From contig JAXBDG010000010.1 of NCBI GenBank assembly GCA_036320915.1, forward strand, positions 2,218,528 through 2,282,527: a stretch of DNA of 64,000 bases, written 5' to 3'. Position 1 is the first letter of the stretch; each line of letters starts with the position of its first letter. The translations under genes and the position numbers were made by a program. The notes beneath the pieces were generated by a model. That model did no database searches, was not told the DNA's origin, and was given only the letters and a program-made list of their open reading frames with translations. This document shows, piece after piece, positions 58,601-64,000 of the stretch. The DNA is from Linnemannia elongata (Eukaryota; Mortierellomycota; Mortierellomycetes; Mortierellales; Mortierellaceae).

Positions 58601-59902
58601 TTACAGATCATGATCCTCACCATCTGCATCTTGCGTCTTATTCGTCATGGCTGCAGATTTACGTTTTGCACTCCATCTGGGGATCGCAAAACCAATGGTG
58701 GCGTGTTCCTGCATATGGTCCATTGTAATGTCTTCATCACCAATGGCCATACCCAAAAACTCTTCTTGCATCCTTGCCATGGTATCACCATCCTCCAGTA
58801 ATGCATTTATAGGAAAGTAGTCCATTGTTTGTTCGACATCTTGGTTCTCGCCTGGGTAGTCGAAGTCATCACGCATCCAAGATGTATGAATTGGCTCAGA
58901 AGTAAGCTTTAACATTGCTACCATTCTCTTGATATTTAAAAGCAGCAACGCCAACTTCATCTGTAGGTTGTATGTATTCTTCTTCTCTGTAATTATAGGA
59001 GCTCGGTTGTTATGTCGCTCAAACACACTGCCTAGTTCTCCAAATAGTGCCTCCATCTGTGAACGAAAGCTTCCAAATATAGAGTTGTACTCGGTCTCTT
59101 GTGAGGTCAGATCCTGATGTTTCTTCCTTCGAAATGGATGTGTAAAGTTATGCAAAGTAAGATCAGACTTTTCGGCTAGTGTCTTTAAAAACTGTGTGTA
59201 CCCTCCATCAACAGCCACACAATCCATTGCATGCATCTTTTTATCCAACTTCATCGAGAGCAACATTGTACCATCAGCATAGTTTTTACATGATGCAGAC
59301 TTGGACACCCATAGTGCCATACCATTACAGTCCATTACGACTTGAGTGCGCAGACCAGATTTCCTTAGCTTGTAAGAATACATCTCTGCAGAAGTCTCAC
59401 CTTGATAGGTCGCCCTGGTATCATGGCCATCAAGATGCAATGTAACTTGTTTAAAGAGCGGAGGATTCTTCTTATTAGCTGACAAGAGACGAATGGTAAT
59501 TGTTGAGAACATGTTGGCAAGACAAGATGTAATAAACTTGTCATGCGCGGTATATTCTGTCTTGTAAAACGTGGAATAGACAGCAAAGAAGCTGCTCTTT
59601 GGAAGAAACGGTGACATTTGTTCCATAGATGCACCTTTCACCAAATGGTAAAGAAGCACAAGACCCTTCTCTACTTTACGATACGGGCCAGGGTACTTTA
59701 CATTTGGCCATATAACTGTAAGAAAGAAAAAGACTGGAATGGCACCAAGACGCGCCATGAGTGTGGACTTTATAGTTTTCATGAATGCTACCTCCTTGTT
59801 AACAGTACGATTGTTTGTGCTTACTGGAACAAATGGCCACCCTTCCTCAAGAAACAACCATTGTTTGTCGAGAAGGTGGTTGAAATGCTGATTTAAAGTC
59901 AT
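58601..59902 (-). CDS. DDE_Tnp_4-like transposase of element N
   Basis: An intronless 433-aa protein, clearly homologous to the transposases of elements A and B. Shared stretches are KYPGPYRKVEKGL, LHLDGHDTRATYQGE (first Asp), SYKLRKSGLRTQV, DCVAVDGGYTQFL (second Asp) and FGSFRSQMEALFGELGSVF (Glu). The C-terminus is about 30 residues longer and includes ITMDHMQEHATIG and a basic WSAKRKSAAM patch. The catalytic residues and frame are intact. This is the best candidate for the enzyme that moved element N, but it is unusual for a DDE transposase of this family to act on direct rather than inverted terminal repeats. Confidence 0.82.
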   Translation of the reverse strand: MTLNQHFNHLLDKQWLFLEEGWPFVPVSTNNRTVNKEVAFMKTIKSTLMARLGAIPVFFFLTVIWPNVKYPGPYRKVEKGLVLLYHLVKGASMEQMSPFLPKSSFFAVYSTFYKTEYTAHDKFITSCLANMFSTITIRLLSANKKNPPLFKQVTLHLDGHDTRATYQGETSAEMYSYKLRKSGLRTQVVMDCNGMALWVSKSASCKNYADGTMLLSMKLDKKMHAMDCVAVDGGYTQFLKTLAEKSDLTLHNFTHPFRRKKHQDLTSQETEYNSIFGSFRSQMEALFGELGSVFERHNNRAPIITEKKNTYNLQMKLALLLLNIKRMVAMLKLTSEPIHTSWMRDDFDYPGENQDVEQTMDYFPINALLEDGDTMARMQEEFLGMAIGDEDITMDHMQEHATIGFAIPRWSAKRKSAAMTNKTQDADGEDHDL

Positions 59903-60176
59903 GATGTACTTTCCTCTTTTATAGGTTTTGCTGTTGGTGAATGTGTCAGTGTCTTACTATTATCCTATATCGCACATCAGCTGTAAAATATTATGTTATG
60001 CAAAAGGCTTGAAAGCACATTACATGTTTTTTAAAAAAATATACTATTGTTGGTGGTTTGGTGGAAGGCAAGTAGCACTACATGTAGTCTAAACACGCGA
60101 GGTTATCCAATAATTTAGAATAGACAAAATGGAGTGATAAGAAGGCAAAAAACACGCTTGGGCCGAATAACATACA

Positions 60177-60494
60177 ATGTCACAGAAAAAATGTGTAGAG
60201 TGTAAAGTACGAAAAGAGGCAGAGGATTTTTATAAAACAAATCCTACCACATGTAAAAAATGTGCCGTAGCCTTGGCAGTCACTCGCAGAAAGGTTGGTC
60301 TTGTCTCGATGCATGACAAGATCGACAAAATATTGGAGAAACAAGACAAGATCCTAAAGAGCCATCAAAGCTATGTTAAACAACTAAAAAAACAAGTGGC
60401 AATAGTACAAGACCTTGCAGAACACGTTGAGAATATGGATAAAGAAATTTCCAAGCTGACAAAAAAAGTTAGAAAGTTAACCATGGACCAGTAG
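60177..60494 (+). CDS. Small CxxC zinc-ribbon coiled-coil protein of element N
   Basis: A 105-aa protein. It begins with CVECKVRKEAEDFYKTNPTT followed by CKKC, a C-x2-C...C-x2-C zinc-ribbon of about 24 residues. The rest is Lys/Glu/Leu-rich and predicted to be a coiled coil (about residues 45-105). It is divergent from the transposase gene across 275 bp containing a T/A boundary motif. The family is unrecognised, although short CxxC-plus-coiled-coil proteins are common in large DNA viruses. Confidence 0.65.
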   Translation: MSQKKCVECKVRKEAEDFYKTNPTTCKKCAVALAVTRRKVGLVSMHDKIDKILEKQDKILKSHQSYVKQLKKQVAIVQDLAEHVENMDKEISKLTKKVRKLTMDQ

Positions 60495-61253
60495 GATACA
60501 CTCATCAACAGTCAGGATTCATGGTCGAAAAGATCAGATATTTTTGTAACTATTCCCGCCTACTAAAGACAACATGCATACAAGATGTTTTATCGTGTAA
60601 TAGGTTATTGGTATAGTAGCCATCAGTGTAGGTTATAGATCAGAGCATGGACCCCCTTTTAAAACGTTCATGCCATGGATCTTAAGCATGAATGGTCGTG
60701 TTGGTTATCTAGCAGTTTTGCAAAACAAACTATTTCTATCGTTATTCTCGTGAATGTATCGTAACTCCTACAAGGTTTTGCATCAGCTATTTCATGATGC
60801 ATCAGATAAGCAGATGGATCGTTTATTTCGTGAATGGTTGTATCGTACCGATAGAGATTTGTATCAGCTATTTCATGATGGAACAGACAGAAACATGTAT
60901 CGCGTACTTCGTGAAAATCCACTCACACAGTTATTGGTAAGGTTTTAAAAAAATAAGACAGAGATAAAAAACCCATGAATGTATGGGTTGCTTTGTCAGA
61001 TGTTAAAATGGAAAAGATGTGTCGCGTCTGCATGGGATTATGTATAAGAACTGTCTAAATCGTGAAAATCCACTTACACAATTATTGGTGAGTTTTTTAT
61101 GTCATAAATGTATTGGTAGCTTCGTGATGTGAATGTGTTGTGAAAATAGGGTGTAGTATAATACACATCGTTTATTTCGTGGAAATCCACTTACACAGTT
61201 ATTGGTGTGTTTTTTTATGCCGTGAATGTGTGGGTAGAGATCGTATCAGCTAG
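60495..61253. repeat. Repeat-rich non-coding part of element N
   Basis: The sequence GTGAAAATCCACTTACACA with following TTATTGGT occurs three times with variation (about 60911, 61063 and 61178). TATCAGCTATTTCATGATG occurs twice (about 60785 and 60865). At 60519 a segment (CAGGATTCATGGT) echoes the terminal repeat. A 64-aa + frame (60754-60948) reads through these as a repeated Tyr-x-Leu-Phe-His-Asp pattern, but coding status is doubtful. Confidence 0.6.
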
Positions 61254-61747
61254 GGGAATATTTTAGGCTAGCTCATACTATTGCATATCTTGTATATTTT
61301 TAAAAACATCAAGGTCATCAACAAGCAGGATTCATGGTGGAATCAAGTCATGGTGAGCAGGCATACTATAGCAATCCCTGTTGAGACTAGATGATGTCCA
61401 CACGAAATCTCTGTTCGCTCTCCGTGTTATCACAGTGGAGGGCATCGTGGACTGTGGAGGGAAAGATCACGGGTGGTCTACATCTTTTGTGTAGCCTTCA
61501 AGAGTATGAAGCAACATTTATTTCTAATTGCTGACATTCAAGACGTGAAGCAACGAAACGTGAGCAGATTATTCGCAATGTAATATCATCGACAGGCTAG
61601 AGTATAAAAGTTTGGTGCAGGTGCTCTGCATGTAACTTGTACTTGGAGATTAGAACCAGGTGATAAATACAAGTGGAAGCTAATGCGCAAGGTATATTCC
61701 TTGTTTTTTAAAAGTCTATGCTGTATATCTTATGCTTGGATGGTCGC
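61254..61747 (+). repeat. Element N right direct terminal repeat (494 bp)
   Basis: Same length and orientation as 55930-56423, and identical in every part I compared. The TATAAAAG copy lies at 61603-61610, so a + strand transcript starting here would read out into the interrupted P2 gene antisense. Confidence 0.92.
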
Positions 61748-61752
61748 CACAG
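61748..61752. repeat. Target-site duplication CACAG, right
   Basis: Second copy of the 5-bp duplication flanking element N. Confidence 0.85.
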
Positions 61753-62348
61753 TGGTCACCCACCCGTCCGCGATCGTTGACTATCGTTGAAATGCCCTTA
61801 GCCTTCAAGTGCCTCTCCAAATAGGTCCGGGTTGATACATACCTGCAGTCATGAGTCATGTCGATGTCATGCAGGACAAGGTACCGCTTCCGAAGGATAG
61901 GCAGGATGGCAGCCATGGCCATTACCACCTTTTTGGCACGGCAGTGGTATAGAGACACCTTGATAGAGACAAATCCGGCAGAGTATGGTCCATTGCTGTG
62001 CTCTTGTGCATGTGCAGTTTGGATGTCAGCAGGGATATACTCTTCGTCCAACAGAGTGCCACTATGCAGCGACTTGATGGAATCGTAAGGTAGATCCGCC
62101 TTGCCAAATGCCTCACGTAAGTCAGCCATATATTTGCCAATGGACTTGCCCTTGACCTTTTCATCGGCATAGTTGACCGGAGCCCAAAAGACCATACTGT
62201 CACAGAACATCTTGGAGAACCGTGTGAACCCCTTGCGTTTGGTACCTCCAAGACGACCAAGGGGATGTACACATTTGCCAACGTCGGCAAGGTTGTGCGT
62301 GTACTTATTGAGGATCTCGTTGATGATAGCTTCCTTTGACCGTGACAT
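61753..62348 (-). pseudogene. P2 element protein of B, N-terminal part (split by element N)
   Basis: Starts at ATG 62348 (MSRSKEAIINEILNKYTHNL) and runs in frame to GRVGDHC, where element N begins. The open frame continues by chance into N and ends at 61716. It contains GFTRFSKMFCDS and LHDIDMTHDCRYVS, conserved with copy A, and here the region that is frameshifted in A is intact. Together with 54828-55929 it makes up the disrupted P2 gene. The start codon lies 19 bp after the TTTTTAAAAA boundary motif that separates it from the small gene. Confidence 0.85.
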
Positions 62349-62382
62349 GTTGTTAATAGATTCTTGCTTTTTAAAAACTCCC

Positions 62383-62712
62383 TTAGGTGGCCTTCAACTC
62401 AGTGCGCATAAGGTACTCACCAGCAGCTTCGTTGGTCAACAGTCCTTTCTCAGAGAGTTCACGTCGGATACCCTTGTATACCTTTTCCAACATCGAGTAG
62501 ATAGTATGTGGACACCAGGTTTCACCAAAGTCAGGAGATTTAGCGCGGTGAATATCCATGAATGCATCAAGGTACACATACATACAGGTCTCTAAGCGAT
62601 GGTCCGTAATAAATTCAGCGACGACATCCTGTTGCAAAGATTTATGTGTAAGCGGAATAGGCATTGTTGTTTTCTTTGGGGCACCTTGTCTACCATACCG
62701 CCGATTTGTCAT
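62383..62712 (-). CDS. Small element protein of B (109 aa)
   Basis: An intact frame from ATG 62712, whose first codons lie within the right terminal inverted repeat. The core, from about residue 40 (METC/CMYVYLDAFMDIHRAK) to GLLTNEAAGEYLM, matches copy A. It is helical, charged and without recognised domain. Being the first gene of a presumed small-P2 operon-like pair, both read away from the telomere, it may regulate or assist transposition. Confidence 0.65.
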   Translation of the reverse strand: MTNRRYGRQGAPKKTTMPIPLTHKSLQQDVVAEFITDHRLETCMYVYLDAFMDIHRAKSPDFGETWCPHTIYSMLEKVYKGIRRELSEKGLLTNEAAGEYLMRTELKAT

Positions 62713-62995
62713 TCGTTACCTTTACATCATGCATATACCGTAGGTCATCGGCAATGGATAACACCAAAGGGGGGTTGAGGGCATCAGCCAGAGTAAAGCT
62801 ACAACCCCCCCTTCGAGGTCTTTCATGCAGCACAACCTCCCAGAGCCTACTTCTTTTACCTAGAACTACTGTACGCTCCCCTCTATCCTAAACTCATCCA
62901 TCCCCGGTACCTACTTTTTAAAACATATGGTAATCTATGCAGCATACTCTCACACACCTTGAAGCGCCTATCTATACTAGTCCCGGATGACTCCC
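62689..62995 (-). repeat. Element B right terminal inverted repeat
   Basis: Inverted match to 53232-53538. Its outer end is GGATGACTCCC at 62995. Confidence 0.9.
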
Positions 62996-63253
62996 TAGTA
63001 GAGGGTAGAGGAGCAAATCCTTTGGCAGGGGGTTGAGACCCTTCAGCCAGAGTAAAGCTACAACCCCCCCTTCGAGGTCTTTCATGCAGCACAACCTCCC
63101 AGAGCCTACTTCTTTTACCTAGAACTACTGTACGCTCCCCTCTATCCTAAACTCATCCATCCCCGGTACTACTTTTTAAAACATATGGTAATCTATGCAG
63201 CATACTCTCACACACCTTGAAGCGCCTATCTATACTAGTCCCGGATGACTCCC
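62996..63253 (-). repeat. Second, partial copy of the element terminal repeat next to the telomere
   Basis: Positions 63044-63253 repeat 62785-62995 almost perfectly (one base shorter, GGTACTAC versus GGTACCTAC). The inner part (62996-63040) differs from element B, so it derives from another member of the family, cut at 62996. It ends at 63253 with the same GACTCCC terminus, followed by unrelated sequence. Confidence 0.85.
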
Positions 63254-63376
63254 GATGGCCACACACTAACCGTTTCCATGTTAGGAGATATCTTATTCAT
63301 CGCATTTTCAGACGTAGGAAAAATCCTGACATCTGCAAAAAGGTTGTCCACACTGTTGCCGAATTGCTGTCAAAAA
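63254..63376. other. Unique spacer before the telomere
   Basis: About 120 bp with no recognised gene or repeat, joining the transposon remnants to the telomeric array. Confidence 0.7.
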
Positions 63377-64000
63377 GTACTTTTAGGGTTTTTTAGGGTT
63401 TTTTAGGGTTTTTTTTAGGGTTTTTTAGGGTTTTTTAGGGTTTTTTAGGGTTTTTTAGGGTTTTTTAGGGTTTTTTAGGGTTTTTTAGGGTTTTTTAGGG
63501 TTTTTTAGGGTTTTTTAGGGTTTTTTAGGGTTTTTTAGGGTTTTTTAGGTTTTTTAGGGTTTTTTAGGGTTTTTTTAGGGTTTTTTAGGGTTTTTAGGGT
63601 TTTTTAGGGTTTTTTAGGGTTTTTTAGGGTTTTTTAGGGTTTTTTAGGGTTTTTTAGGGTTTTTTAGGGTTTTTTAGGGTTTTTTAGGGTTTTTTAGGGT
63701 TTTTTAGGGTTTTTTAGGGTTTTTTAGGGTTTTTTAGGGTTTTTAGGGTTTTTAGGGTTTTTTAGGGTTTTTTAGGGTTTTTTAGGGTTTTTTAGGGTTT
63801 TTTAGGGTTTTTTAGGGTTTTTTAGGGTTTTTTAGGGTTTTTTAGGGTTTTTTAGGGTTTTTTAGGGTTTTTTAGGGTTTTTTAGGGTTTTTTAGGGTTT
63901 TTTAGGGTTTTTTTAGGGGTTTTTTAGGGTTTTTTAGGGTTTTTTAGGGTTTTTAGGGTTTTTTTAGGTTTTTTAGGGTTTTTTAGGTTTTTTAGGGTTT
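63377..64000 (+). repeat. Telomere repeat array, unit TTTTTTAGGG
   Basis: About 62 head-to-tail units of T6AGGG, G-rich strand running 5'-3' to the end of the window, as expected at a right-hand chromosome end. Occasional units have 4, 5, 7 or 8 T, and a few have AGG or AGGGG. No interstitial sequence breaks the array. The canonical fungal repeat is TTAGGG; T-number slippage around a fixed AGGG is typical of telomerase products. Confidence 0.93.

Larger units (their letters stand above)
55930..61747. mobile_element. Element N: 5,818-bp insertion with 494-bp direct terminal repeats
   Basis: Bounded by two 494-bp direct repeats (55930-56423 and 61254-61747) that I read as identical, with a 5-bp CACAG duplication of the target outside them. 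It carries three intronless genes: a 671-aa Cys/His-rich protein (-), a DDE transposase related to those of A and B (-) and a CxxC coiled-coil protein (+), plus a repeat-rich segment at 60.7-61.2 kb. There is no reverse transcriptase, gag, integrase or tyrosine recombinase, and the terminal repeats do not start TG or end CA. Identical repeats imply recent insertion. Confidence 0.85.
53232..62995. mobile_element. Element B: DDE transposon with ~305-bp terminal inverted repeats, interrupted by element N
   Basis: The left end (53232-53538) and right end (62689-62995) are near-identical inverted repeats beginning GGGAGTCATCCGGGACTAGT. Inside are a transposase (+), P2 (-) and a small protein (-). 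With element N and one copy of its target duplication removed, the element is about 3.94 kb. A clear target-site duplication of B itself is not visible; only TA is shared next to the ends. Left flank is element A; right flank is another partial copy of the inverted repeat. The superfamily is most likely PIF/Harbinger-like by transposase type, but the partner gene is not the Myb-like protein usual there. Confidence 0.85.

Noticed and set aside
55930..61747. Element N as a classical LTR retrotransposon
   Set aside because: No reverse transcriptase, RNase H, integrase or gag, no TG...CA ends, and no evident tRNA primer-binding site beside either repeat.
63377..64000. CRISPR-like regular repeats
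   Set aside because: Units are 10 bp, contiguous and without spacers; orientation and position fit a telomere.

Overview
The window is the end of a chromosome arm from a filamentous fungus. Three things point that way: short GT-AG introns, C/T-rich promoter tracts, and fungal gene types (Atg8, a YAT-family amino-acid permease, a stand-alone carbamoyl-phosphate synthase large chain, a secreted berberine-bridge-type oxidase). Gene style and intron density suggest an early-diverging lineage, plausibly Mortierellaceae; that placement is inference. The + strand ends at 64000 in about 620 bp of a telomere-like repeat whose unit is T6AGGG rather than TTAGGG.

From 3 to 39 kb there is an ordinary, dense, conserved gene block. 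In order: a SANT/Myb-like nuclear protein; an ELM1-family protein (-); pyroglutamyl-peptidase I; NMD3; a 2OG-Fe(II) oxygenase (-); a WD40/AT-hook protein resembling a TFIIIC subunit; Atg8; a polytopic membrane protein (-); a two-zinc-finger protein; an amino-acid permease; carbamoyl-phosphate synthase large chain; a Pirh2-like CHY/RING ubiquitin ligase; mitoribosomal mS33 (-); and a TBL1/Sif2-like WD40 protein. For most of these I resolved exon-intron structures whose phases close exactly.

From 39 to 49.7 kb genes become sparse. This stretch has a degenerate fragment of nuclear 28S rRNA (40.60-40.93 kb), a frameshifted secreted Cys-rich protein, a secreted FAD-linked oxidase, a long inverted repeat, and one lineage-specific coiled-coil gene.

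From 49.7 to 63.25 kb the sequence is nested mobile DNA carrying intronless, tightly packed ORFs. Copy A is an older, frameshifted element with a small protein, a large unrecognised protein (here P2) and a DDE_Tnp_4-like transposase. Copy B is the same three-gene element bounded by ~305-bp terminal inverted repeats, and it lies in the transposase gene of A. Copy B is itself split inside its P2 gene by a 5,818-bp insertion (element N). N is bounded by two apparently identical 494-bp direct terminal repeats and flanked by a 5-bp CACAG duplication. Removing N and one CACAG restores exactly 566 codons of P2. N has no reverse transcriptase; it carries its own member of the same DDE family, a 671-aa Cys/His-rich acidic repeat protein and a small CxxC coiled-coil protein. 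A T(4-6)A(4-7) palindrome-like motif sits at nearly every gene boundary in this region. A second partial copy of the inverted repeat lies between element B and the telomere. This nested, two-architecture DDE system is the main novelty candidate.
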